NCBI RefSeq assembly: GCF_030811215.1
Contig: NZ_JAUSQM010000001.1
Span: 496,001 to 560,000, forward strand
Direction: 5' to 3'
Length of the DNA stretch: 64,000 nt
Source: Nocardioides massiliensis
Lineage (GTDB): Bacteria; Actinomycetota; Actinomycetes; Propionibacteriales; Nocardioidaceae
The translations under genes and the position numbers were made by a program. Positions 43,463 to 52,038 of this stretch are shown piece by piece. The notes beneath the pieces were generated by a model. It was given only the letters and a program-made list of their open reading frames with translations, made no database searches and was not told the origin of the DNA. The first letter of the stretch is position 1. Each line of letters starts with the position of its first letter.

Positions 43463-45661
43463 TCATGTGTCGGAGATTCTTCTAGCCCCTCTCCAGCTCG
43501 AGTCTTCCGTCTCTGCGATCCGTCGCAGTTGGTCTGCGCTCAACGGCATGTCCCGGACCCGGAAGCCCGTCGCATCGAACAGCGCATTTGCTATCGCGGC
43601 GGCTGTCGGCCCCGACACAATCTCTCCGGCTCCCAAGAAGGGTTTGCCAGGATGATCCAGAAGCACGGTCGTGAACGCCGGAACGTCGGTAAATCGTACG
43701 ATCGGATAAGAGTCCCAGTCGACACTCGTCACCCTGGTGCGATCGAACTTGACGGACTCCTTCATCGTCCAGCTCATGGACTGGAGGGCGCCGCCTTCGA
43801 GTTGATTGATGAGCCCATTGGGATCAACGACCTCGCCACAATCGGCCGCGATCACAACCCTGTCAACGACGGGCTTTGCGGCCTCGTCGTCAACGTGCAG
43901 GTGGACTACCACAGCGGCATATCCTGAGCTGTTCTTGTAGCGCGCAAGTCCAACCCCTGAGCCCACTCCGTACTCTGCAGTTGGCTCACCATCCCATTCG
44001 GCGGCGTTCGCGGCGGCTTCCAGGACGGCACGAGCTCGCAGGTCGTCAAGATGACGAAGTCGAAAATCGATCGGTGACACATGCAGCCCCGCAGCAAGCT
44101 CATCCATGAATGACTCGATTGCGAAGACATTCGCATGCGCACCCAACGCTCGCATTGACGACGTACGCAACGGCGTCTGTGGCACGAAGTGCTTGACGAT
44201 CACCTTTTCGTCGAACCTGTAGATCGGGTCCGCGTTGCGATGAATTCCGACCTCGGCACCGAGGAAGGGGCGGGGCGGGTCAAGGGGCGTCGGCGGATCG
44301 AGATGGCAGCCAGCCAACAGATTGGGGCCCCCACGAACCATGGGCCTCATGACATGGGTGGTCCCCCAGGCGTGGTGGCTCCATCGCACAATTTTCCCAG
44401 ACTCGTCGAGCACTGCTGCCAGCTCGACCAGGGCCGGAGGACCATAGGGCTCCCACTGGTGTTCGTCGGAACGCGACCACTGCAGGAGAACCGGCCGTCC
44501 CGGCACAGCCATGGCCAGAAGGGACGCGTCTAGTGCAGCGTCGTCGGTGCCGTCGTGGCCGTAACAGCCGGAACCCACGACGTGACGGACACGAACTCGT
44601 TCCACAGGGATTTCGAGCACCGCCGCCACCGCCGTCCTCAAGGCGAAGATCCCCTGGCTGTTGGACCAGACCACTAGATGCTCGTCCTCCCACAGCGCCA
44701 TCGCCGCCGCGGGGCCGATCGAGCCATGCATGACGAAAGGCCGCGAGTACGAAGCGACGTGCGTCCACTCGTATGGTTCCTCGGGAACAGGCGCGTCGAG
44801 TGCCATCCCGTCGACCACGGGGAAGGCCTGGCTCTCCTGCTGGCGCAGCCAAGCTTTCGTCTCAACGTCTGCTGGCAGAGTCTCACTCTCCGCCCACCGG
44901 GTAGACCGACGCAGCGCCTCGGCTCCCGTGATTGCCTGTTCCTCCTGCTCGGCAACCACTCCTAGGAAGCTTCCCCGGCGGACCACGGTGAGGATGCCGG
45001 GCAGGTTCCGAGCCGTTTCGGTGCTGCACTCGAGGAGTCTGGCGCCCGGACTCGGCGGACGAACCACTCGCCCGAAGACCTGACCAACGTGTCTAAGATC
45101 GTTCACGAATCGGGTGCCTCCCGTGACCAGACCGACGAGGTCGGCACGAGGAGCGTCAGTTCTGCCGACGATCCGATGTACATCGGCCCCCTTCGGAGCC
45201 AAGCGACCATCCGCCGTACGCTCTAACCGTCGGCCACCCATCAGGTCCCAGTAGGTGGTGGTGGCCCCCGTCAGCTGACTGACGACCGTGCCGTCACGGA
45301 CGTCCAGCGCCTCGACGGACTCGCCCAGTTCCGCGCTGGCCAAGGACAGAAGCCACCCGCGCACCTCCGCAGCGGCCTGTCGAACCGCTGCGCCACTCTC
45401 GACGACGGACATGCTGCCTGCGGTGTACCCCTCCTCCGGGCTGTGGGCGGTGTCGGCGGGCTCAACGCGCACCCGCTCAACGCGCACGTCGAGCTCCTCC
45501 GCTGCGATCCGGGCGATGGCGGCGAGGATGCCTTGGCCGAGTTCCACTTTGCCGGTGAAGATCGTGACCGTGTCGGCCGTGTCGATCCGCACCCAATTGT
45601 CCAAATTTGGCTGCCGCGCGAGGCTTGTGGGCAGCGTGACCCCTGCTCGTTGCTCCGTCAT
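43463..45661 (-). CDS. Molybdopterin-binding xanthine dehydrogenase-family large subunit
   Basis: The 732-residue protein has TIFTGKVELGQGILAAIARI at the N-terminus, QGIFALRTAVAAVLEIPVER, SSMRALGAHANVFAIESFMD (Mo-cofactor region) and the late motif KPFLGAGEIVSGPTAAAIAN, whose Glu is the catalytic base of molybdenum hydroxylases. The layout matches two-subunit enzymes such as isoquinoline 1-oxidoreductase or nicotinate dehydrogenase, which insert water-derived oxygen into N-heteroaromatics. No Tat signal is visible. ATG 45661 overlaps the Fe-S subunit stop (ATGA). Confidence 0.9.
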   Translation of the reverse strand: MTEQRAGVTLPTSLARQPNLDNWVRIDTADTVTIFTGKVELGQGILAAIARIAAEELDVRVERVRVEPADTAHSPEEGYTAGSMSVVESGAAVRQAAAEVRGWLLSLASAELGESVEALDVRDGTVVSQLTGATTTYWDLMGGRRLERTADGRLAPKGADVHRIVGRTDAPRADLVGLVTGGTRFVNDLRHVGQVFGRVVRPPSPGARLLECSTETARNLPGILTVVRRGSFLGVVAEQEEQAITGAEALRRSTRWAESETLPADVETKAWLRQQESQAFPVVDGMALDAPVPEEPYEWTHVASYSRPFVMHGSIGPAAAMALWEDEHLVVWSNSQGIFALRTAVAAVLEIPVERVRVRHVVGSGCYGHDGTDDAALDASLLAMAVPGRPVLLQWSRSDEHQWEPYGPPALVELAAVLDESGKIVRWSHHAWGTTHVMRPMVRGGPNLLAGCHLDPPTPLDPPRPFLGAEVGIHRNADPIYRFDEKVIVKHFVPQTPLRTSSMRALGAHANVFAIESFMDELAAGLHVSPIDFRLRHLDDLRARAVLEAAANAAEWDGEPTAEYGVGSGVGLARYKNSSGYAAVVVHLHVDDEAAKPVVDRVVIAADCGEVVDPNGLINQLEGGALQSMSWTMKESVKFDRTRVTSVDWDSYPIVRFTDVPAFTTVLLDHPGKPFLGAGEIVSGPTAAAIANALFDATGFRVRDMPLSADQLRRIAETEDSSWRGARRISDT

Positions 45662-46131
45662 GGTTGCGCCCGGTCACGAGCAGCCCGCTGGACGGCCCTA
45701 ATGATTCGCGGATGAGAACCACAGCGGCACAGGTGTGGCTCGAGGGCAGCACGGATCTGGGCCTCGGTCGGTTGATCGACCTCGTTGAGCAGAGCAACCG
45801 AGGCGATAATCATTCCAGGCGTGCAATAGCCGCACTGCGCCGCCCCTTCGGCAATGAACGCTCGCTGAACCGAATGCAGATCTGGTCCTTCGGAAAGTCC
45901 CTCCACTGTGACGATCTGCTTGTCGACGAATGCGTTAACGGCGGTCGAGCATGACGGCACCGCGCGACCGTCGACCAGGACCACGCAGGCACGGCATTGT
46001 TCGAGCCCACAACCGAACTTGGTGCCCGTCAGCCCCAGATAGTTGCGGAGCACCTGCAGCAAGACCGTATTCGGTGTGACGCGAACCATTCGCGTCACAC
46101 CGTTGACTTCCAGCTGAATGTCGTCAGCCAT
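45658..46131 (-). CDS. (2Fe-2S) subunit of molybdenum hydroxylase
   Basis: The 157-residue protein has two clusters. The plant-type ferredoxin motif is GCGLEQCRACVVLVDGRAVP with a following SC, and the second cluster is AAQCGYCTPGMI with HLCRCGSH. It passes electrons from the Mo centre. No FAD-binding (medium) subunit is encoded nearby, so the electron acceptor may be a cytochrome or another redox protein. ATG 46131 overlaps the amidohydrolase stop by 8 nt. Confidence 0.93.
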   Translation of the reverse strand: MADDIQLEVNGVTRMVRVTPNTVLLQVLRNYLGLTGTKFGCGLEQCRACVVLVDGRAVPSCSTAVNAFVDKQIVTVEGLSEGPDLHSVQRAFIAEGAAQCGYCTPGMIIASVALLNEVDQPTEAQIRAALEPHLCRCGSHPRIIRAVQRAARDRAQP

Positions 46132-47164
46132 AGTCCACTCCGTGGCGATGAGGCTCACTCACGGCAAGGCGGAAGAGGGTAGCCGCCGTACCACCGAGCA
46201 CTGCAGAAGCTTCCTGGTCCGTCTCGAAATGTCCCCGGACGTCCGCTACGGCTCGCCCGACCGCACCACGCGAAGGGTGATCGCTGCCCAACACGAGACG
46301 GTCCGCTCCCAGGGTGGCGATGGCGCACCGCATGGCAGGCGGATGGTATGAACATGTGTCCACGAAAAGTCGGTGCCGCAAGTAATAGACCAGGTCATGT
46401 TCGGCCGACCCAGTGCCGAAGTCGACGAACCGCTGAGTGAGATACGGAAGAACGCCGCCCAGGTGCGGAACGACGACATTGAGGTCAGGTACCCGATCCA
46501 GGACTCCGGACAGCACCAGTCGCGCCGCGGCCAAACTACTGGTGACCACCGGCGAGAGACTCGCATCGAGCATCCAATCGTCAAGAGTCTCGACGCCCGA
46601 CTCCACCGCGGGATGAAGGACGACCGGCAGACCGAGTTCAGCAGCCCGAGCAAGCACCTCTTCGCTCCGGTCCGGCGCGACATCGCGTGAACCGATATTC
46701 GAGATCAGCTGCACGCCGGCGACACCCGGATCACCGCCGAACCGGTCGAGTTCCGCGAGTGACGCCGCGACTGCTGGGAGCGGCAGCGAAATCAGCGCCC
46801 TGATCCGACCGTTGCTGCGAGCCGCGGTATCCGCCAGTGCGTCATTCATCTCGCTGGCGACCCGCTCTGAGATCTGCTGATGCACAAAGTTTGCACCGGG
46901 CGGCGGAAGCGAGATCAGCGCGACGTCGACACCGCCCATGTCGAGATCGGCGATCTTCTCGGCGAGAGACTCCTCGGGCGCCTTTCGACGTGCCTCGGCG
47001 GCCGAGCGCACGGACAGCGAGAATCGGCGGCGAAACTCCGGATCGCGTTCAGCCGCCGCAAGCATGAGCTCGACATAGCCAGGCGGGCGCCAGTGGCTGT
47101 GGGTGTCGATGACTTGTCTCGTTGCCAAACCCACTGCCTGATCCGTGACATGTTCGACGGCCAT
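46124..47164 (-). CDS. Amidohydrolase (ACMSD-like TIM barrel)
   Basis: The 346-residue protein has VIDTHSHWRPPGYVE (HxH metal ligands), PVVLHPAVESG (His) and RLVLGSDHPSRGAV (Asp, His), the pattern of ACMSD-type decarboxylases and hydrolases. It differs from the 27136 paralogue in keeping the canonical HxH. Coupling to the molybdenum hydroxylase suggests it acts on the hydroxylated product. ATG 47164 is used. Confidence 0.87.
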   Translation of the reverse strand: MAVEHVTDQAVGLATRQVIDTHSHWRPPGYVELMLAAAERDPEFRRRFSLSVRSAAEARRKAPEESLAEKIADLDMGGVDVALISLPPPGANFVHQQISERVASEMNDALADTAARSNGRIRALISLPLPAVAASLAELDRFGGDPGVAGVQLISNIGSRDVAPDRSEEVLARAAELGLPVVLHPAVESGVETLDDWMLDASLSPVVTSSLAAARLVLSGVLDRVPDLNVVVPHLGGVLPYLTQRFVDFGTGSAEHDLVYYLRHRLFVDTCSYHPPAMRCAIATLGADRLVLGSDHPSRGAVGRAVADVRGHFETDQEASAVLGGTAATLFRLAVSEPHRHGVDYG

Positions 47165-47192
47165 TGGAGTACCTGATTTCTACTTGCGCTGG

Positions 47193-47951
47193 TCAGATCG
47201 AAAGGGTGGCGCCACCGCTCACCCGGTAGGTCTCACCCGTGATGAAGCTCGCCTCGTCCGAGCACAGGAACAGGAGCATGTTGACAATGTCGTCGACCGC
47301 CCCCAACCGATGAATGAGCTGACGCTCGTTGACGATCTCGTCGACGAACGATGCAGCGAGATCTGCCACGGCTGCCTCGGTCGCCACCAGCCCGGGAGCG
47401 ATGGCATTGCAACGGATTCCGGCATCCGCCAACTCGTGTGCGAATGCGATGGTGACACCACGAACGGCCAACTTTGACACGCCGTAGGGACTGGTAGACG
47501 GGTAGCTACCCATCGACGAGATGTTGACGATGGAGCCACCGCCACGTGTGCGCATCGACGTCGCGCAGGCCAGGGTGCAGTTGACGGCGCCGATGACGTT
47601 TACGTCGAACATCGCCCTTACGTCCGCGCGTGGCTGCGCGGAGAAGGGCCTGTTGTATCGCGCGAGGTGCATGCCGGCGTTGTTAACCAAGATGTCTATG
47701 CCCCCCGCTTGGGACACAGCGCTCGCGACGGCGGCGTCGACACTTGACTCGTCGGCGACGTCGCACCCGACGGCCAGGACATTAAGCCCTTCTGCCTGGA
47801 GTTGCTCTGCGGCGACCTGCGCGGCATGCACATCGATGTCGGCAAGTACCGCGATGGCGCCTTCACCTGCCAGCGCCGCACCGAAAGCGCGGCCGAGTCC
47901 TTGTGCGCCTCCAGTGATGAACGCGACTTTTCCAGCGTGAGGCTTTGGCAA
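47193..47951 (-). CDS. Short-chain dehydrogenase/reductase
   Basis: The 252-residue SDR has VAFITGGAQGLGRAFGAALA, IDILVNNAGMHLA, Ser in IVNISSMGSY and Tyr-Lys in SPYGVSKLAVRG. TTG 47951 is preferred because AAGGAG lies 6 nt before it; a GTG at 47978 has none. It probably oxidises an alcohol intermediate. It lies 28 nt upstream of the amidohydrolase, in the same transcript. Confidence 0.88.
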   Translation of the reverse strand: MPKPHAGKVAFITGGAQGLGRAFGAALAGEGAIAVLADIDVHAAQVAAEQLQAEGLNVLAVGCDVADESSVDAAVASAVSQAGGIDILVNNAGMHLARYNRPFSAQPRADVRAMFDVNVIGAVNCTLACATSMRTRGGGSIVNISSMGSYPSTSPYGVSKLAVRGVTIAFAHELADAGIRCNAIAPGLVATEAAVADLAASFVDEIVNERQLIHRLGAVDDIVNMLLFLCSDEASFITGETYRVSGGATLSI

Positions 47952-48050
47952 CTTAACTCCTTGCTGAGCTCTGGGCACGCACGCGATGACGTCCCGACCC
48001 GGGGAGGGAAGCGATGGCCCCTCCCCGAGCCCGGATTGGCCCGGAGTGGC

Positions 48051-49628
48051 TCAGTCCGCAGTGGCACGCGCGAGGAACCGGGCGTCGAACATGCCCGTCC
48101 ATGCGAGCGAGAAGTCCTCGTCACCAACAGCATCCGTAGGGAACAGATACATCGTCGGCTGGAAACAGATGGGCAGGTACCATTGCTCATCTGAGAAGAG
48201 GCTGGAGATCTCTCGATAGTTCGCATCGCGAGCGGCCGCGTCCAGGGCCGGGTCCACACCCTTGACAGCTAGGTCCCTGAGCTTGTCGGCTGCGTCCCCA
48301 CTGGCGAGGTTGTAGACCCCGAGCAGGTTGTTTGCGATCGTCAGGCTCGGATCCGACTCTCCGTTGATCACGTGCAGGTAGGCGTCACGATCATTGTTGC
48401 GGAATTGCACGGTTGCTTCGGTCGACTGCACGGGAGCAATCTCCATCTCCACGCCTACGTCGGCCAACTGGGTCTGCACCACCTGGGCGATTTCCTGCTG
48501 AGGGGACAGACCGGTGTTGACGACCGCCTCGAACTTGAAGCCACCGGCTAGGCCAGCATCGGCCAACAGCTGCTCGGCTTTCTCAGGGTCGTACTCGTAG
48601 ACGGAATCCAGAGCATCATCGTGCCCAATCATTCCCTTCGGCCAAGGTTGCGCCGTCGCTGTGCACTCACCGTCGAGCAATTGCTCGGAGATCGCCTCGC
48701 GATCGATCGCGTAGGACAGCGCGTGGCGTACCTCGGGATTCGCAAACTCCGATCGATCAGAGCGCAGCATCAGAGCGTAATGAAGAGGTGAGTCGTACAT
48801 GCGCAACACATGACTACCGGAGTCCTCCAAGGCCTGCGCCTCAACCATCTGATCCTGCTTGATGGTTATAACGTCGACAGCGCCGGACTGCAGTGCTGCC
48901 ATGCGAGTCTGCGATTCGGGAATTCCGATGATCTGCAGCTCAGCCAGCTGCCCCGCACCCTCCTGCCAGTGATTCTCGACAGACTTGAACGTGGCACTCT
49001 CGCTTGGCTTGAACTCGGTCACCTCATACGGGCCGGACCCTGCCCCCGCGGGATCGAGGCCAATCTCGCGCGTCTCAGCAATAGCCGGGTTGATGACCGC
49101 ACCAGCCATCGTGGCAAGACGGTTCGGCAACGCACTGTCCGGTTCGGCCAGCGTCAAGCTTACTGTCGAGTCATCGACTACCTCGACCTCGGAGATGTTG
49201 CTGAGCAGGTTGGCAACCGTCGAGCCAGTCAGGGTCTGGCCACGCTCAAGGGAGAACTTCACCGCCTCCGCATTGACAGGTGCGCCGTCATGGAACTCGG
49301 CGTCCGTCCGCAACTTGATCGTCAACTCAAGGCCGTCCGTGGAGAACTCCCACGATTCCGCGAGCATCGGCTGGACAGTCCAGTCCGAGTTCAAGGCGAA
49401 CAATCTGTCGTAGATCACGTGCAGGAACGTCCTATCCGGCGGCGTCTCCTTGTGCGGGTCGAGTTGTGACGCGTAGGTCGTATATCCGATCTTGAGGACT
49501 CCGGCCGGGTCGACCGCGCCATCGTCACCTGCGTTTGAAGGGCTGGAACTCTGTGACCCCGAGCAAGCGGCCAGCATGAGCCCTGCAGCGAAGACCGCCA
49601 CCCCTTGGCTCAGACGAGAAATGCGCAT
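48051..49628 (-). CDS. ABC transporter solute-binding lipoprotein, family 5
   Basis: The 525-residue precursor has a hydrophobic signal and lipobox LMLAAC with Cys22, then a Ser-rich linker. VIYDRLFALNSDWTVQPMLA, IKLRTDAEFHDGAPVNAEAV and VRHALSYAIDREAISEQLLD are SBP_bac_5 motifs. It likely serves the DppBCDF-type importer encoded at 39654-43349, 5 kb away, since no other importer is present. ATG 49628 follows GGGAGAG; it heads the SDR/amidohydrolase/hydroxylase operon. Confidence 0.9.
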   Translation of the reverse strand: MRISRLSQGVAVFAAGLMLAACSGSQSSSPSNAGDDGAVDPAGVLKIGYTTYASQLDPHKETPPDRTFLHVIYDRLFALNSDWTVQPMLAESWEFSTDGLELTIKLRTDAEFHDGAPVNAEAVKFSLERGQTLTGSTVANLLSNISEVEVVDDSTVSLTLAEPDSALPNRLATMAGAVINPAIAETREIGLDPAGAGSGPYEVTEFKPSESATFKSVENHWQEGAGQLAELQIIGIPESQTRMAALQSGAVDVITIKQDQMVEAQALEDSGSHVLRMYDSPLHYALMLRSDRSEFANPEVRHALSYAIDREAISEQLLDGECTATAQPWPKGMIGHDDALDSVYEYDPEKAEQLLADAGLAGGFKFEAVVNTGLSPQQEIAQVVQTQLADVGVEMEIAPVQSTEATVQFRNNDRDAYLHVINGESDPSLTIANNLLGVYNLASGDAADKLRDLAVKGVDPALDAAARDANYREISSLFSDEQWYLPICFQPTMYLFPTDAVGDEDFSLAWTGMFDARFLARATAD

Positions 49629-49939
49629 CAACTCTCCCTCTTCCAGTGTTCAGTGTCTGTCATCGACCTTCGGAGAAGCTCCGGTCCTGAATCTACGGGA
49701 ACTAGAACAGTTTGTACAGATACTTTTATATCTGTATCTTCGAGTTGCCCGGGCGAGCCCGACCAGCCCCTTCCCTCGGGGCCGGCACCGTGGCGCGAAC
49801 CCGGCGCGGTGCCACCAGAGCCGATGTGCGGCGCTGCGCCAGTCCAGAAGCCGGCGGCGCGCACAACGACCCGGGGAGCGCCGAGACAGATCGAACAGTT
49901 ATAGTCGATATGCATTGTTGCCGATTGTGGGAGATAACT
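49629..49939. other. 311-nt divergent intergenic region
   Basis: The region holds the best copy of the shared operator at 49715-49736 and an AT-rich patch near 49898-49915 (TTATAGTCGATATGCATTG) that may be the promoter of the rightward genes. No gene was recognised. Confidence 0.6.
49715..49736. promoter_or_regulatory. Palindromic operator (best copy)
   Basis: TACAGATA-N6-TATCTGTA is a perfect 8-bp inverted repeat, 87 nt upstream of the lipoprotein start. Its length and symmetry fit a TetR- or GntR-type homodimer site. Confidence 0.6.
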
Positions 49940-50065
49940 ATGCGCGTAGAGGTGAACCACAGCTTGCGTCGCGTCCACGCCCGATGCGCAGCCCTCGTCG
50001 AGAAGCTTTGCGAGCTTGAGGGCTTGCACCCGCCGGGGCTTCGAGTCTGTACCGAGGGGCCGTGA
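49940..50065 (+). CDS. Possible 41-residue leader protein
   Basis: The frame MRVEVNHSLRRVHARCAALV, then EKLCELEGLHPPGLRVCTEG, starts 6 nt after GGGAG and ends 6 nt before the crotonase ATG. It is basic with three Cys. The ribosome site and tight spacing argue for translation, but there is no family match. Confidence 0.35.
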   Translation: MRVEVNHSLRRVHARCAALVEKLCELEGLHPPGLRVCTEGP

Positions 50066-50071
50066 GCATTC

Positions 50072-50854
50072 ATGAGTGACACGACCGTGGTTTCCGACCT
50101 GCTCATCGATCGCGCGGACGGCCTGTTGGTCATGACGATCAATCGACCCCACCGCCGCAACGCCATCGATCTGCCCACAGCCAATGCCCTCGCTGCGGCG
50201 TTAGACGAACTGGACGACGATCCGACTTTGCACGCCGGCGTGCTCACCGGCGCCGGCGGATTCTTCAGTTCCGGCATGGACCTGAAGGCCTTCGCAGAGA
50301 CCGGGGAGCGGCCGATCACAAGATCTCGTGGTGGTCTCGGCATCGTGGGTCGTCCCCCGCGCAAGCCGGTGGTGGCGGCCGTCGACGGCCACGTGCTCGG
50401 AGGTGGCTTTGAGATTGCCCTCGCCTGCGACCTGATCGTGTCCGGTTCCGAGGCACGCTTCGCCCTGCCCGAAGTCAAGCGCGGACTCATCGCCGCAGGT
50501 GGAGGTGCTATCAGACTCTCCCAGCGGCTGCCCCACCATGTCGCGATGGAAATGTTGCTTATCGGCGAACCGCTTGCCGCGAGCCGCGCACTCGAACTCG
50601 GTCTGGTGAACCGGCTGGTGCCCTCAGACCAGGTGCGCAGCATGGCGCTCGAACTGGCTCACGCCATTGCGGGGAACGCGCCCCTAGCGGTAGCCGCGAC
50701 GAAGCAGATCGTTGCGAAGTCCCGCACCCTCGAGTTTGACGAGGCCTACCGCCGACAGGAAGAAATAGCGGCGCCGGTCCGAGCGTCGAATGACGCGCAA
50801 GAGGGCGCGCGCGCCTTCGCAGAGAAGCGACCACCTGTTTGGAGGGGGCGGTGA
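50072..50854 (+). CDS. Enoyl-CoA hydratase/isomerase family protein
   Basis: The 260-residue crotonase has MTINRPHRRNAID, GGFFSSGMDLKAFAETG, DGHVLGGGFEIALACDLIVS and FALPEVKRGLIAAGGGAIRL. It keeps one catalytic Glu (PEVKRG). It starts a four-gene operon with two acyl-CoA dehydrogenases and another crotonase, the layout of actinobacterial ring- or side-chain-degrading beta-oxidation sets. Confidence 0.9.
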   Translation: MSDTTVVSDLLIDRADGLLVMTINRPHRRNAIDLPTANALAAALDELDDDPTLHAGVLTGAGGFFSSGMDLKAFAETGERPITRSRGGLGIVGRPPRKPVVAAVDGHVLGGGFEIALACDLIVSGSEARFALPEVKRGLIAAGGGAIRLSQRLPHHVAMEMLLIGEPLAASRALELGLVNRLVPSDQVRSMALELAHAIAGNAPLAVAATKQIVAKSRTLEFDEAYRRQEEIAAPVRASNDAQEGARAFAEKRPPVWRGR

Positions 50855-52038
50855 GCGGCACCGCGACCGGCGGTGCCACCAGCGGTGTCCTGCGGCCCGC
50901 CGCATTCGAGGAAGCCATCGAGCGCACCCACGCACTTCGACTGGAGGTCCGCGCCTTCCTCGCTGAGGAGTTGGCGGCAGGACGCTACGCGCCGAGAGCG
51001 GATGCCTGGTTGGCTGGATGGGACGAGTCCTTCAGTCGACGACTCGGCGAGCGCGGCTGGCTAGGCATGACCCTTCCGGTCGAGTACGGCGGCCACGGGC
51101 GAAGCGCGATTGAGCGGTTCGCCGTGACCGAGGAACTGTTGGCAGCGAGCGCACCGGTCGCCGCCCACTGGATTGCCGATCGTCAGACCGCCCCATCGAT
51201 CCTGCGCTACGGCAACGAGGAACTCAGACACGCCTACCTGCCCGGCATTGCCCGTGGCGAAATCTACTTCGGTATCGGCATGAGCGAACCCGACTCCGGT
51301 TCGGACCTTGCATCCGTGCGGACTCGCGGGACGCAGGTCGAGGGTGGCTGGATGTTGAGCGGCACCAAAGTCTGGACCAGCGGGGCGCACCATGCAAATG
51401 CGTTCATCGTGCTCGCCCGCACCAGTCCACTCGACCCGAAGCATCGCCACGCCGGGCTTTCTCAGTTCATCGTGGACCTCACGTCCACGGGCGTCACCAT
51501 CAATCCGATCAACTTGATCAGCGGCGAGCATCACTTCAACGAAGTGGTGCTCGCCGATGTCTTCGTGCCCGACAGCCGGGTGCTCGGCCAGATCGGCGAC
51601 GGGTGGCGGCAGGTCACCTCCGAATTGGCTTACGAACGCAGCGGCCCGGAGCGGCTCCTTTCGACGTACCCCTTGCTGATGCTGCTGACCGACTCGGTTG
51701 CGCGACGCGACGACGGCCGCGGTCGCATTGAACTGGGCGCACTGCTCGCACGGCTGACCGCCCTTCGCGAGATGTCGCTTAACGTCGCCATCGGCCTCGC
51801 GGCCGGGCAGTTGATGGAGGTCCAAGCAGCACTCGTGAAGGATCTTGGAACCACCTTCGAGGGCGACGTCGTCAACGTGGCCCGAACCGTGCTCGACGAA
51901 GAGCCCGATCTTGGGTCGAACGATCAACTTGCCCACATCTTGGCGCAGGCCATCCTTCATGCGCCGGGCTTCACCATTCGCGGTGGCACGAACGAGATCC
52001 TGCGCGGCGTGATTGCGCGAGGAATGGGAGTCCGATGA
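50851..52038 (+). CDS. Acyl-CoA dehydrogenase (probable heteromer subunit)
   Basis: The 395-residue protein has EIYFGIGMSEPDSGSDLASV, WMLSGTKVWTSGAHHANAFI and the C-terminal HAPGFTIRGGTNEILRGVIA typical of FadE proteins. GTG 50851 is chosen because GGAGGGGGC precedes it and it overlaps the crotonase stop (GTGA). With the following dehydrogenase it probably forms an alpha2beta2 enzyme, as FadE28/FadE29 do in steroid catabolism. Confidence 0.9.
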   Translation: MSGTATGGATSGVLRPAAFEEAIERTHALRLEVRAFLAEELAAGRYAPRADAWLAGWDESFSRRLGERGWLGMTLPVEYGGHGRSAIERFAVTEELLAASAPVAAHWIADRQTAPSILRYGNEELRHAYLPGIARGEIYFGIGMSEPDSGSDLASVRTRGTQVEGGWMLSGTKVWTSGAHHANAFIVLARTSPLDPKHRHAGLSQFIVDLTSTGVTINPINLISGEHHFNEVVLADVFVPDSRVLGQIGDGWRQVTSELAYERSGPERLLSTYPLLMLLTDSVARRDDGRGRIELGALLARLTALREMSLNVAIGLAAGQLMEVQAALVKDLGTTFEGDVVNVARTVLDEEPDLGSNDQLAHILAQAILHAPGFTIRGGTNEILRGVIARGMGVR

